Shown piece by piece: positions 19,257 through 28,285 of a DNA stretch of 29,815 bases. The stretch is from an uncultured Clostridia bacterium (GTDB lineage: Bacteria > Bacillota > Clostridia > Lachnospirales > Lachnospiraceae), in assembly GCA_945622055.1 (NCBI GenBank), contig CALZBV010000005.1:1-29815 (forward strand). Reading direction: 5' to 3'. Position numbers and translations under genes: made by a program. A model generated the notes under the pieces. That model was not told the DNA's origin. It worked only from the letters and a program-made list of their open reading frames with translations, and searched no databases. How positions within the stretch are numbered: the first letter of the stretch is position 1; the number at the start of each line of letters is the position of its first letter.

Positions 19257-21584
19257 TTACTGCTCTTCTACATATCGCTTTACCTTATTGTAGACCAGGT
19301 TAATGCAGAAGCACAAAATACCGGCAATCAAAAAGCACCCCACGGTTTCCAGCGAATTTTCATGCCGAACGTCAATCATCATCAGCTTCAGTACGGCAAG
19401 CATCGTAAGCACCAGTCCATACAGACGAAGTGAGGTCAGCTTTAGCTTAAATCCGATGATAATTGCAGCAAGTGCAATCAAAATCAGCACACAGCTGATA
19501 ACAAAGCCCGGTATGTCACGGATTACCGTCAGAACCACCAGGACATAAAGCGTAACTCTCACTCCAAGATAGATGCCAAGAAAGGTTTTATCCGTCATGC
19601 GTTCGCAGAACCGCTTCAGACCTGTTACACAAAGGAACAGTGTCTGTAACAGAAGCAGGACAAAATATCCCGGATGCCGCGGGAGAACATCCGCATGAAG
19701 CAGCATCATGCCCAGAATCCAAAGTCCCTGATTAATGCCAAAGACAAAGAAGCGCATCCTATTATCCTCTTGACCCGGGGCACTCAGTTTTTTACAAAAA
19801 CTGCTATAATTACATGCACCGTTGACTATCGTAAGACTCAGGACGATTGCAGCAAGCCTGCAGACCCCCCTGAACGGCTCCCGCTCCGGCAGCTTCCAGC
19901 CAAGGAATACCGCAAGAATGAACAAAAGGCAAAGATATGCCACGCATTTTACGCCATCCGGATGCTTTTGCTGATATAAAACGGAGAACTCGGGCTTTGT
20001 GCTCAAAAACAGGAACGCAAACAACACCATCAGAAGGAGGATACTGCATACAAAGGAAACTGTAACTGCATAGTCCGGCATCTCATAAGAATCACTTCTG
20101 ATAAAGGTATAGACCATCACCCCAAGTGCTAACAGCTTTTCCGGAAGCTTCCCGTATTCCGTAATTCCGTTTTTGCGGGCGTTGCCGAAAAATCCGGCAG
20201 AAAGCAGAATTCCCGCAAGCACCCAGAAAAAGAACAACGTAACCGCACCTTCTACCTCGCTGCCGTAAAGCATTGTCATTACAGTCATCGCAACCGCAGG
20301 AGCAAAGCCTTCCGAACCGCTGATACCAAGCAGTTCCGTAGCAAGCCATACCAGACATGAGAACACAAAGTATAAGATAAACGCTGTCATCTCTGCTTCC
20401 GAAAACAACGTGCTCCAAAGCAGACCAAATACGCACCCGGAAAGTACCTGGTACCAACCAAAGATAATCCAGCTGAATTCGCGGTTCATTTTTCGATGCT
20501 GCTCTTCCGGCGTATCTGCTTTTAAAAGCGAAACGGAACGATACAGCGGAAGTCCGGTTACCTTATGGTCTCTCAAATGGTAAACTACAGGAAGTGCAGT
20601 CACATAAATACTGAGCAGAATACTAATCAGAAGTCCGGAGCCAAACAACTCCGGCATTTCATACCATTTTTCAAACCTGGATGCCAGCACCAGCGCCTGA
20701 ATCACCTGAAACAGCATTGCAGCAAGAAACAGCTTCGGATACCGTTCACGCTCCGTCTGTGGCAGGAATCTCCCAAGAATCATCCACAAATACAGTACAG
20801 ACATCACGATATAATAAATAACAAGGAACAGATACTGATACCCTTCTTCCAGATACAATGCGCCAAAGACAACGGACATCGAAATTCCGAGCAATCCGAG
20901 AAATGCAACTACCTGAGAATGGTATTTCCATACAAACAAACCGATTCCGATGAACCAGAAGAACAAAAGTCCATAGAGAAGCTCTGTCGAAATCAATCCA
21001 AATACTGCTTTTGTCATAAACAGTGTCAAATAGAGCGCACCAAATCCACAGCCGGTCAAAGACAGAGAAAACCAGCTCGACTTCTTTTTCTGAAGTACTA
21101 CACCGCCCGCAAGAAGAACCCCGCTGACCAAAAACAAAAGAGAAACCCGTGCCGCATCCCCGAGCGATTCGTATACAATCGTACCAAACAAAATCAATCC
21201 GATGAATACCAATACAGCAGCAACCATACCCATAAGCTTTCCACCCAGCTTTTCCTCTAACGAAAGCTTTTCTTTGACAGGCTTTTGGGTAGAGGCTTCC
21301 ACCTTTGACATCTGCGGTCGGCTTACTGTCTGCTTTTGCGGTACAACAGCCTCTGTTACCGGTTTCTGCTCCTGTACCTGTTTTACGGTTTTGGATACCA
21401 TCGGCTCCAGTGTTTCAAACGGCTCCTGCACCGGTTTTGCGGTTTTGGATACCGTCGGCTCCGGCTTCCCGAAAGGCTCCTGCACCTGCTTTTGCGCAAG
21501 CAGCGCCGTTTTCAGCTCCGAAAGCTCACCCGTTAGCGCATTGATTTGTTTTTCCAGCTGTTCAATTCGTTCCAAATAGTCCAT
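19257..21584 (-). CDS. DUF2339 polytopic membrane protein
   Basis: A 775-residue protein of unknown function. Residues 1-30 are a coiled coil (M-D-Y-L-E-R-I-E-Q-L-E-K-Q-I-N). Residues 34-112 are a Pro/Val/Thr/Lys-rich linker with 2.3 copies of an 18-residue repeat. After the conserved entry L-E-E-K-L-G-G-K-L-M-G-M, the rest is some twenty predicted hydrophobic segments, with a few soluble loops. This layout and length match DUF2339 membrane proteins, found in many bacteria with no assigned activity. GGGAG lies 7 nt before the ATG. It stands alone between the ABC exporter and clpB. Nothing in the sequence suggests a substrate. Confidence 0.8.
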   Translation of the reverse strand: MDYLERIEQLEKQINALTGELSELKTALLAQKQVQEPFGKPEPTVSKTAKPVQEPFETLEPMVSKTVKQVQEQKPVTEAVVPQKQTVSRPQMSKVEASTQKPVKEKLSLEEKLGGKLMGMVAAVLVFIGLILFGTIVYESLGDAARVSLLFLVSGVLLAGGVVLQKKKSSWFSLSLTGCGFGALYLTLFMTKAVFGLISTELLYGLLFFWFIGIGLFVWKYHSQVVAFLGLLGISMSVVFGALYLEEGYQYLFLVIYYIVMSVLYLWMILGRFLPQTERERYPKLFLAAMLFQVIQALVLASRFEKWYEMPELFGSGLLISILLSIYVTALPVVYHLRDHKVTGLPLYRSVSLLKADTPEEQHRKMNREFSWIIFGWYQVLSGCVFGLLWSTLFSEAEMTAFILYFVFSCLVWLATELLGISGSEGFAPAVAMTVMTMLYGSEVEGAVTLFFFWVLAGILLSAGFFGNARKNGITEYGKLPEKLLALGVMVYTFIRSDSYEMPDYAVTVSFVCSILLLMVLFAFLFLSTKPEFSVLYQQKHPDGVKCVAYLCLLFILAVFLGWKLPEREPFRGVCRLAAIVLSLTIVNGACNYSSFCKKLSAPGQEDNRMRFFVFGINQGLWILGMMLLHADVLPRHPGYFVLLLLQTLFLCVTGLKRFCERMTDKTFLGIYLGVRVTLYVLVVLTVIRDIPGFVISCVLILIALAAIIIGFKLKLTSLRLYGLVLTMLAVLKLMMIDVRHENSLETVGCFLIAGILCFCINLVYNKVKRYVEEQ
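21362..21490 (-). repeat. 54-bp tandem duplication in the DUF2339 linker
   Basis: A 54-bp unit occurs twice plus a partial third copy, encoding Q-E-P-F-G-K-P-E-P-T-V-S-K-T-A-K-P-V and a variant. The copies have diverged at several positions. Confidence 0.75.
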
Positions 21585-21718
21585 TTACGTCTCCCTTTCC
21601 AGCTTCAACAGACACCGGTTTTACTGAGAATCCCAAACACTATTCCGGCATCTTTTGCACATTTGTTTACCGTTTCACTTATGCACCACTTCCTCGTGAT
21701 AGAATATGAATCATTTTT

Positions 21719-21746
21719 ATTGTACCATATTGCATAAAAAAAACAA
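21719..21746 (-). promoter_or_regulatory. Putative promoter of the DUF2339 gene
   Basis: TTGTTT (21741-21746), a 16-bp spacer and TACAAT (21719-21724) on the minus strand. It overlaps the T-tract of the clpB terminator, so the -35 assignment is tentative. Predicted leader is about 125 nt with no further feature seen. Confidence 0.4.
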
Positions 21747-21768
21747 GTCAGGACTTGTTTATCCTGAC
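21735..21768 (-). terminator. Rho-independent terminator of clpB
   Basis: On the minus strand GTCAGGA pairs with TCCTGAC around an 8-nt loop and is followed by TTG and a run of eight T. It lies 40 nt beyond the clpB stop. Confidence 0.85.
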
Positions 21769-21807
21769 CTGTTTTATTCTACCTATTATGAACTGTCTGA
21801 CCATGAA

Positions 21808-24396
21808 TTATCTGCCTGCTCTTGCAATCAGACCGTTTTCCCCGACGTCAATTGTGATGACACCATCCTCGTCCACCTCATCGGAAAGAATCAGCCGTGC
21901 GCTTAATGTTTCTACATATTTTTGCAGATACCGCTTTAGCGGTCTTGCACCATAAACCGGGTCGTACGCCTGCTCGATAACATAGGTCCGCGCCGCGTCC
22001 GTCAGACGAATGGTAATGTTGCGGTCCGCGAGACGGCGATTCAAATCCGCAAGCAGAAGCTCAACAATACCACCGATGTTGTCCTTCGTTAACGGCTTGA
22101 AGAAAATAATCTCATCCAGACGATTCAGAAACTCCGGACGGAAATGTGCACGAAGCTCCGCATTTACCGCTTCCCTTGCAGCGCCTTCGATTTCACCGTC
22201 TGCACCGATTCCGTCAAGCAGATACTGCGAACCGATGTTAGATGTCATAATCAGAATCGTATTCTTAAAATCAACCGTCCGTCCCTGGGAATCCGTAATC
22301 CGTCCGTCGTCGAGTACCTGCAGCAGCACATTGAACACATCCGGATGCGCCTTCTCAATCTCATCAAACAACACCACCGAATACGGTTTTCTGCGCACTG
22401 CCTCGGTAAGCTGACCACCCTCCTCATAACCTACATATCCCGGAGGCGCTCCAATCAGACGGGATACCGAGTATTTCTCCATATACTCACTCATATCGAT
22501 ACGGACCATGTTTGCCTCGTTATCAAAGAGTGCAGCTGCCAGAGCCTTTGCAAGCTCTGTTTTACCGACACCGGTCGGACCAAGGAACAGAAACGAGCCA
22601 ATCGGCTTCGTCGGGTCTTTGATTCCCGCTTTTGCACGAAGAATTGCATCTGAAACCTTGCGTACCCCCTCGTCCTGTCCTACGACACGGCGATGCAGCT
22701 CCTCGTCCAGATGAAGTGTCTTGTTCCGCTCGCTCTCAGTAAGCTTCGCAACCGGAATTCCGGTCCAACGGGAAACGATTTTGGCTATCTCCTCCTCGCT
22801 GACACTCTCATGCACCAGTGTGTGTCCCTCTGCCGCTACACGTGCCTCCTCATTCTCCAGAGCTTTCTTAAGCTCCGGCAGACGACCGTACTTTAATTCG
22901 GCTGCTTTGTTCAAATCATATTCACGCTCTGCCTTTGCAATCTCTCCGTTCAGTTCTTCAATCTGCTCCTTCAGCTTTTGCAGGCGCTCCACGGAAGCCT
23001 TTTCGTTGTCCCATTTTGCCTTTGCCTCCGCAAAGGAGGAACGCTCCTCTGCAAGCTCGCGTTGCAGCTCCTCAAGTCTTTCCTTACTTGCACGGTCATC
23101 CTCTTTTTTCAGCGCAGCTTCCTCAATTTCCATCTGCATAATGTGACGTTTCACATCATCCAGCTCCGTCGGAAGTGAATTCAGCTCTGTCTTAATCAAA
23201 GCACATGCTTCATCAACCAGATCAATTGCCTTGTCCGGAAGGAACCGGTCCGAGATGTAACGGTTCGAAAGTACCGCTGCCGAAACAAGCGCAGAGTCAT
23301 TGATTCTTACACCATGGAACACCTCATAGCGTTCCTTCAGTCCACGCAATATGGAAATTGTATCCTCGACCGTCGGCTCCTCGACCATGACCGGCTGGAA
23401 CCGGCGCTCAAGCGCTGCATCCTTCTCGATATACATACGGTACTCATTCAGTGTTGTAGCACCAATACAATGCAGCTCACCCCGCGCAAGCATCGGCTTT
23501 AACATATTTCCTGCATCCATTGCACCATCGGTCTTACCGGCACCGACAATTGTGTGCAGCTCATCGATAAACAGAATAATCTTTCCGTCACTTTTCTTTA
23601 CTTCCTCAAGTACAGCCTTCAGACGTTCCTCGAATTCTCCACGGTATTTCGCACCGGCAACCAGCGCACCCATATCGAGCGCAAACAAATTCTTATCCTT
23701 CAGACTCTCCGGAACATCACCACGCACAATACGCTGTGCCAGTCCCTCGACAACAGCAGTTTTTCCGACACCCGGCTCACCGATTAACACCGGATTGTTC
23801 TTCGTTTTTCTGGACAGAATACGAATCACATTTCGAATCTCACTGTCACGACCAATGACCGGGTCGAGCTTCTGGTTTCTCGCACGCTCCACCAAATCAT
23901 AGCCGTACTTTTCCAGAGTGTCATACGTTGCCTCCGGGTTGTCCGAGGTTACCTGCTGGTTACCTCTTACTGTCGCAAGTGCCTGTAAGAAACGCTCTCT
24001 CGTAATCTGAAACTGGTTCAGAAGCTCCTTTACCTCACGGGACGGGTTCTTTAGCACTGCAAGGAACAGGTGCTCCACAGACACATAGGAATCCCCCATG
24101 GCCTTCGCCTCGTCCTCCGCATAAATCAGTGCCTTATTTAAATCATTGCCAACATATACCTGTGCAGCACCGCTTACCTTCGGCCGCTTTGCCAAAAGGC
24201 CGGAAAGCTGTGCCGTAAACACCTCAGGCGCTATCTCCATCTTCGTCATCAGCTTCGGAAGCAGGCCTTCCGTATCCTGCATCAGCGCATAAAGCAAATG
24301 CTCCTGCGCGAGCTCCTGATGACCATAGTCATACGCGATTTTCTCACACTCCTGGACCGCCTGCATTGATTTCTGTGTAAACTTATTGATATTCAT
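21808..24396 (-). CDS. clpB: ATP-dependent protein disaggregase ClpB
   Basis: An 862-residue Hsp100 chaperone that extracts polypeptides from aggregates with DnaK. It has the N-terminal Clp repeat domain (1-145) and AAA+ domain 1 with Walker A G-E-P-G-V-G-K-T (206-213) and Walker B I-I-L-F-I-D-E. A long coiled-coil middle domain (about 405-525) follows, then AAA+ domain 2 with Walker A G-P-T-G-V-G-K-T (606-613), and the C-terminal D2-small domain. The middle domain and full length separate it from ClpC and ClpA. GAGGAG lies 8 nt before the ATG. It is monocistronic, with a vegetative-type promoter. I found no CIRCE (HrcA) or CtsR heptad repeat upstream, so heat regulation is not evident. Confidence 0.95.
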   Translation of the reverse strand: MNINKFTQKSMQAVQECEKIAYDYGHQELAQEHLLYALMQDTEGLLPKLMTKMEIAPEVFTAQLSGLLAKRPKVSGAAQVYVGNDLNKALIYAEDEAKAMGDSYVSVEHLFLAVLKNPSREVKELLNQFQITRERFLQALATVRGNQQVTSDNPEATYDTLEKYGYDLVERARNQKLDPVIGRDSEIRNVIRILSRKTKNNPVLIGEPGVGKTAVVEGLAQRIVRGDVPESLKDKNLFALDMGALVAGAKYRGEFEERLKAVLEEVKKSDGKIILFIDELHTIVGAGKTDGAMDAGNMLKPMLARGELHCIGATTLNEYRMYIEKDAALERRFQPVMVEEPTVEDTISILRGLKERYEVFHGVRINDSALVSAAVLSNRYISDRFLPDKAIDLVDEACALIKTELNSLPTELDDVKRHIMQMEIEEAALKKEDDRASKERLEELQRELAEERSSFAEAKAKWDNEKASVERLQKLKEQIEELNGEIAKAEREYDLNKAAELKYGRLPELKKALENEEARVAAEGHTLVHESVSEEEIAKIVSRWTGIPVAKLTESERNKTLHLDEELHRRVVGQDEGVRKVSDAILRAKAGIKDPTKPIGSFLFLGPTGVGKTELAKALAAALFDNEANMVRIDMSEYMEKYSVSRLIGAPPGYVGYEEGGQLTEAVRRKPYSVVLFDEIEKAHPDVFNVLLQVLDDGRITDSQGRTVDFKNTILIMTSNIGSQYLLDGIGADGEIEGAAREAVNAELRAHFRPEFLNRLDEIIFFKPLTKDNIGGIVELLLADLNRRLADRNITIRLTDAARTYVIEQAYDPVYGARPLKRYLQKYVETLSARLILSDEVDEDGVITIDVGENGLIARAGR

Positions 24397-24441
24397 AGTG
24401 CAACGCTCCTCTCTTTTTCTTTTTCTATCTGTTCTATTCGA

Positions 24442-24470
24442 ACTATAACACTATTTTATAAAAAAATCAA
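24442..24470 (-). promoter_or_regulatory. clpB promoter
   Basis: TTGATT (24465-24470), 17-bp spacer, TATAGT (24442-24447) on the minus strand, about 45 nt before the clpB start. Confidence 0.65.
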
Positions 24471-24483
24471 GTACTTTTTTTGG

Positions 24484-24517
24484 AAAACGACACATTCCTT
24501 TTCTCGTGTGTCGTTTT
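24484..24517. terminator. Strong hairpin upstream of clpB
   Basis: A perfect 11-bp stem (AAAACGACACA with TGTGTCGTTTT) around a 12-nt loop, between the sugar-permease terminator and the clpB -35. It may be a second, backup terminator insulating clpB, or a regulatory palindrome. Confidence 0.55.
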
Positions 24518-24523
24518 ATAATG

Positions 24524-24556
24524 CAAAAAGGACCGCGCAAAATTGCGCAGCCCTTT
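24524..24556 (-). terminator. Terminator of the sugar ABC operon
   Basis: Minus-strand AAAGG and GCGCAA arms pair with TTGCGC and CCTTT (small internal loop), then five T residues. It begins 16 nt after the stop of the last permease gene. Confidence 0.8.
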
Positions 24557-24571
24557 CCAACAGAAAAATGA

Positions 24572-25417
24572 TTAACCCTTTACAGAACCAAGTGCGACAC
24601 CTGCAATAATGTACTTCGATAACAGGAAATACACGATAAAGAGCGGTAATACGGTAAGGGACAGGCCCAGGTAAATGGAACCGTACTCTACCTTATAAAG
24701 GTCACCCTTTAATAAGCTTACCATCATCGGCATGGTATATTTCTTGGAGTCTGTCAACAATACGGACGGAATAAAAAGTTCATTCCACTTATTTACGAAA
24801 GCGAAAATCGCCTGAGTTGCAATCGCCGGCTTCATAATCGGAATAACGATACGGTTGAAGGTAAAGAACTCACCCGCACCGTCGATACGGGCAGCCTCAA
24901 CAATCTCAAGCGGCAGCGCCGGCTCCATGTACTGCTTCATATAGAAGACTACTGCCGGAGAAGCAATCGACGGAATAATAAGCGGCAGGAAATTGTTATT
25001 CATTCCGACAGAATACATCATCTGGTAGAAACCAATGGAAATAATCTGGGACGGAATCATAAGTACTGCCATGATAAATGTAAAGAATGGTCTTCTAAGC
25101 TTCCATCTGTAGGCTACAATCGAATACGCCGTCATGGAAGAGAAGTATACCGCAAGTGCGGTAGCACCGGCAGAAATAATCATGGAGTTGATAAATCCGG
25201 TCATTGCATCGAAGGACTTTCCGTCAAATACACTCTTGTTGTACCACAGATATTTGGACGGAAGTAAGCCAAGTGCGTTGGCATTAATCTCCGGTGTGGA
25301 ACGGGTTGCGTTCATAAACATAACCCAGAACGGCAAAATACTCATTACTGCAAGCAGAATAAGAACCACATAAATGAAAAAATGTGCAATCTTTGAACCT
25401 GTGCTTTTCTTACCCAT
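24572..25417 (-). CDS. Carbohydrate ABC transporter permease (MalG/CUT1 type)
   Basis: A 281-residue inner-membrane subunit of a sugar importer with six transmembrane segments. The EAA loop that docks the ATPase is E-A-A-R-I-D-G-A-G-E-F-F (174-185) followed by I-V-I-P. The family takes up oligosaccharides with an external lipoprotein and usually a shared ATPase such as MsmK; no ATPase gene is present here. The start codon overlaps the TAA of the preceding permease gene by one base, showing tight coupling. Given the xylan genes earlier in the window a plant oligosaccharide is plausible, but this is inference. Confidence 0.9.
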   Translation of the reverse strand: MGKKSTGSKIAHFFIYVVLILLAVMSILPFWVMFMNATRSTPEINANALGLLPSKYLWYNKSVFDGKSFDAMTGFINSMIISAGATALAVYFSSMTAYSIVAYRWKLRRPFFTFIMAVLMIPSQIISIGFYQMMYSVGMNNNFLPLIIPSIASPAVVFYMKQYMEPALPLEIVEAARIDGAGEFFTFNRIVIPIMKPAIATQAIFAFVNKWNELFIPSVLLTDSKKYTMPMMVSLLKGDLYKVEYGSIYLGLSLTVLPLFIVYFLLSKYIIAGVALGSVKG

Positions 25418-26451
25418 TACTGCACACCTCCCTTAGCCTTCTGTTCCTTTAAAGCCTTCTTGTATGCCTTGGTCTGAGCTTTTTCAATCTTATGACGAGC
25501 GGCTTCATCCTTATCACGAAGCATAAAGAAGATAACTGCAGCCATGATTGCAATCATGATGAATACCAGCATACTTGCTGCCGATGCACGATTGTACAGC
25601 TTTCCGCCTGTAAAGGACATTTCGAAGATGTATACACTAAGCGTACGAATATGTCCCTTGATACCGCCCTGACCACCGATCATAAACGGAATATCGAACA
25701 TCGTCATACCACCGATCATACTGGTTACAAGGGTAAACAGCATAATGGACTTTAAGTTCGGGAGCGTAACGTAAAAGAACTTCTGCCAGCCGTTTGCACC
25801 GTCGATATCTGCTGCCTCGAACAGCTCCGGGCTGATACCAAGGATACCGGAAATCAAAATGATCATCGTATAACCATACCACATCCAGAACTGAACAAAC
25901 GCAACAATGGCACGAGAAGCACCCTTCATCGAGAAGAAGTTTATATTCTCATCAATGACTCCCAGCATTCTGAGTATATCATTCACCGGGCCCTTGTTAT
26001 AGTCAAACAACTTTGTAAAAAGCATTGCAATGGTAGCCGCAGTAATGATGTTCGGCATATAGAACAATACTTTAAATGCACCCTTACCGCGAATCTTACT
26101 GCGGTTACTGGTAAACAATACTGCCAGTGCAAGAGCCAGTAAAATCTGAGGAACAAAGTTTACTCCCCAAATGATACAGGTATTCTTCAGACTGCTCCAG
26201 AAGTTCGGGTCCGAAAGGACAAACTGATAGTTTTCCATAGGATTCTCAAGAACCTCGACCTGTACCGTCGGTTCGATTCCTATCATTTTATCCTGTGCAA
26301 TCTGCATCTGCACTTGGTCAGTCATGTTCGTAAATCCGATTGTAAATGTATTGAAAATCGGATATATCATAAATATCAGGTATGCAATGCAGAACGGAAG
26401 TGCAAAGATATACCCCCACTTTGCATAACTAACTCCTTTTTTCTTTTTCAA
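25417..26451 (-). CDS. Carbohydrate ABC transporter permease (MalF/CUT1 type)
   Basis: A 344-residue partner permease. A basic N-terminus (K-K-K-K) and a first transmembrane segment are followed by an extracytoplasmic insertion (about 42-85). The core transmembrane segments then follow, with the EAA loop F-E-A-A-D-I-D-G-A-N-G-W (211-222). It starts at a TTG codon: GGAGG lies 7 nt upstream, and the first in-frame ATG would cut well into the protein. It is separated from the binding-protein gene by a terminator-like hairpin, so it is probably expressed at a lower level than the binding protein. Confidence 0.9.
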   Translation of the reverse strand: MKKKKGVSYAKWGYIFALPFCIAYLIFMIYPIFNTFTIGFTNMTDQVQMQIAQDKMIGIEPTVQVEVLENPMENYQFVLSDPNFWSSLKNTCIIWGVNFVPQILLALALAVLFTSNRSKIRGKGAFKVLFYMPNIITAATIAMLFTKLFDYNKGPVNDILRMLGVIDENINFFSMKGASRAIVAFVQFWMWYGYTMIILISGILGISPELFEAADIDGANGWQKFFYVTLPNLKSIMLFTLVTSMIGGMTMFDIPFMIGGQGGIKGHIRTLSVYIFEMSFTGGKLYNRASAASMLVFIMIAIMAAVIFFMLRDKDEAARHKIEKAQTKAYKKALKEQKAKGGVQ

Positions 26452-26511
26452 AGCACTACCTCCAACGCGAAATCATAAGAGACTCGTATCCAATGTTTCC
26501 ATGTTTTGATT

Positions 26512-26545
26512 AGAAAAAGGGCAGACGGAAAACCCGTCCGCCCTT
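26512..26545 (-). terminator. Attenuator between the binding-protein and permease genes
   Basis: A 12-bp stem on the minus strand (AAGGGCGGACGG with CCGTCTGCCCTT, one G-T pair) followed by a T-run, in the 114-bp gap inside the operon. It would end most transcripts after the binding-protein gene and let some read into the permeases. Confidence 0.8.
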
Positions 26546-26565
26546 CTATTCAATATCTTTGTCAA

Positions 26566-27942
26566 TTACTCAACCGTAATGTTGATCTTAGACTTAACAT
26601 CAGCCTTGAACTTATCAATTGCACCGGCACGGTCTACATCACCTGCAACGTAAGCACGTACTGCTTCTCTCCAGCACTGGTTGATGGTCTCATCGTACTG
26701 GGTCATGTTTCTACCGGTAGCGTAGTCACCAGCCGGAACGAAGTACTCGAACATGTTCTGTCCAGCAAGGAAGCCGGTAGCACCGTCAGACTTCTTCATT
26801 ACAACACCGGAAGCAACGGTATCCTTGGTGCTGCCATCGCCACCACCGAAGGTGCCGTTAGCCCACTGATACTGTAAGCTGTTCTCGTCGGTATCAAGAG
26901 TAACCCACTTAATGATATCTGCAACTACAGTCTTCTTCTCATCGCTCATCTTATCAACAGCGCTCTTTGCAGAAGCAAGGTAGGTACCACCCCAACAGAA
27001 ACCAACCGGGGAGTTACATACTGCCCAATCACCATAGGTTCCCTCATGCTCCGGGGTATCCTTGTTGTCACCACAGTTATCACCCATGGTGTAGTTGATT
27101 AACCAAGCCGGACCAAAGAAACCGAAAATCGGCTGCGGGCCCTCACCCTTCATGTCTGCGAACCAGCCGTCCTGCCAGTCCTGCGTCTCGTTGTGCCAGC
27201 CATTGTCCTTTAACTTCTTGGAAATATCAAGGAACTCTTCTCTCTTCGGGTCAATGTTGAGCTTGCCGTCTACAACCCATGCAGAATCGGAGCTGTTCTC
27301 AATTGCGTGCCAGATATCACCGTCACCGGAAACGATACCATAGCCCTTAGCCTTTAACTGTTCTGCAGCTACCCAGAACTGATCCCAGTTTCCGGAACCG
27401 CCACCGATCTTAGTCTGAATGGTAGCCGGGTCATCGGTTCCCCAGGTATCCTTTGCGAGGGAACGACGATAAATAAAGCATCCGCCGGTTGCCTGATACG
27501 GAAGAGCAACAACCTTGCCGTCAGCCGGTCTGGTACCGATCTCAGAAGCATAAGTAGCAATCTCTGCTGCCTTAAGGCTTTCCTCAGTCTTAATGCCAAG
27601 GCTGTCATAGGTTGCTGCGAAACCAGCTGCATCACCCTGCGTATACTTCAGAACGAAAGCTGCCTCTAAGCCGTAGATATCCGGAGCAGAATCCTTGCTC
27701 TTTAACATTTCGTCAAGAGCCGGCTGATACTCACCGTTGGTCGTTGCAACGACGGTCTTCTTCATCTTGTAGCCAAGTTCCGGGTGCTTGTCAAGATACT
27801 CCTGAACCATGTTCGGAATCTCTTCGGTAAACGACATAACATTGATTACCTTGTCACCGCCTGCTTCCTTCTTGCCGCAACCAGCGAAGGAACCAATTAC
27901 CATAGCTGCACACAGAGCAGCAACCGTAAATTTCTTTCTCAT
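26566..27942 (-). CDS. Sugar-binding lipoprotein of the ABC importer (extracellular solute-binding protein)
   Basis: A 458-residue lipoprotein that captures sugar at the cell surface and delivers it to the two permeases downstream. The signal peptide ends in the lipobox S-F-A-G-C22. The mature part starts with V-I-N-V-M-S-F-T-E-E-I-P-N-M and continues as a family 1-type binding protein with many Trp and aromatic residues (for example around D-I-W-H, G-W-H-N and W-Q-D-G-W-F-A-D-M), suited to stacking on sugars. GGAGGG lies 11 nt before the ATG. Two promoters and small inverted repeats occupy the leader. The sugar cannot be named from sequence. Confidence 0.9.
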   Translation of the reverse strand: MRKKFTVAALCAAMVIGSFAGCGKKEAGGDKVINVMSFTEEIPNMVQEYLDKHPELGYKMKKTVVATTNGEYQPALDEMLKSKDSAPDIYGLEAAFVLKYTQGDAAGFAATYDSLGIKTEESLKAAEIATYASEIGTRPADGKVVALPYQATGGCFIYRRSLAKDTWGTDDPATIQTKIGGGSGNWDQFWVAAEQLKAKGYGIVSGDGDIWHAIENSSDSAWVVDGKLNIDPKREEFLDISKKLKDNGWHNETQDWQDGWFADMKGEGPQPIFGFFGPAWLINYTMGDNCGDNKDTPEHEGTYGDWAVCNSPVGFCWGGTYLASAKSAVDKMSDEKKTVVADIIKWVTLDTDENSLQYQWANGTFGGGDGSTKDTVASGVVMKKSDGATGFLAGQNMFEYFVPAGDYATGRNMTQYDETINQCWREAVRAYVAGDVDRAGAIDKFKADVKSKINITVE

Positions 27943-27982
27943 AAAAATTTGCCCTCCTCTTAATGAGTTAATAGAAATTTAT

Positions 27983-28028
27983 AATGTAGACTTCCTACAT
28001 TACCATGTTATGAGACCTCATCGGGTCT
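27983..28028. promoter_or_regulatory. Two inverted repeats in the binding-protein leader
   Basis: AATGTAG-N5-CTACATT (27983-28001) and AGACC-N6-GGTCT (28013-28028) lie between the nearer promoter and the start codon. They may be operators for an unlinked regulator or hairpins that stabilise the mRNA. Confidence 0.4.
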
Positions 28029-28045
28029 TATGTATTGACTGACAA

Positions 28046-28075
28046 TTTATACTGATTTACTTCGATTCTTGTAAA
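28046..28075 (-). promoter_or_regulatory. Proximal promoter of the sugar ABC operon
   Basis: TTTACA (28070-28075), 18-bp spacer, TATAAA (28046-28051) on the minus strand, giving a leader of about 97 nt. Confidence 0.55.
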
Positions 28076-28120
28076 ATTTGGCAGTAAATCCGATAAATGT
28101 CATCACATTGTTGCAAGGCT

Positions 28121-28149
28121 ATTATACACCACAATATACAATTTTGCAA
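28121..28149 (-). promoter_or_regulatory. Distal promoter of the sugar ABC operon
   Basis: TTGCAA (28144-28149), 17-bp spacer, TATAAT (28121-28126) on the minus strand, about 75 bp upstream of the proximal promoter. The rest of 28150-28285 is AT-rich with no gene and no clear terminator for the PrsA-like gene. Confidence 0.55.
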
Positions 28150-28285
28150 TCCTTTTTCGCACTTTTTTTGTACAATTTTTTGTATTTCTTTTGTTCTTTC
28201 CTGTTATTTCCTGTTTTTCCGTTGTGGAAGGGAGCATTCTTACAGCAAAACCATCCCTCAAAAAGAATGGATAATAAAAGCCTTT

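Noticed and set aside
24397..24480. CIRCE or CtsR operator before clpB
   Set aside because: Neither the TTAGCACTC-N9-GAGTGCTAA repeat nor CtsR heptad repeats are present.
28240..28285. Terminator directly after the PrsA-like gene
   Set aside because: Only imperfect 4-6 bp pairings with scattered T residues were found, too weak to list as a feature.
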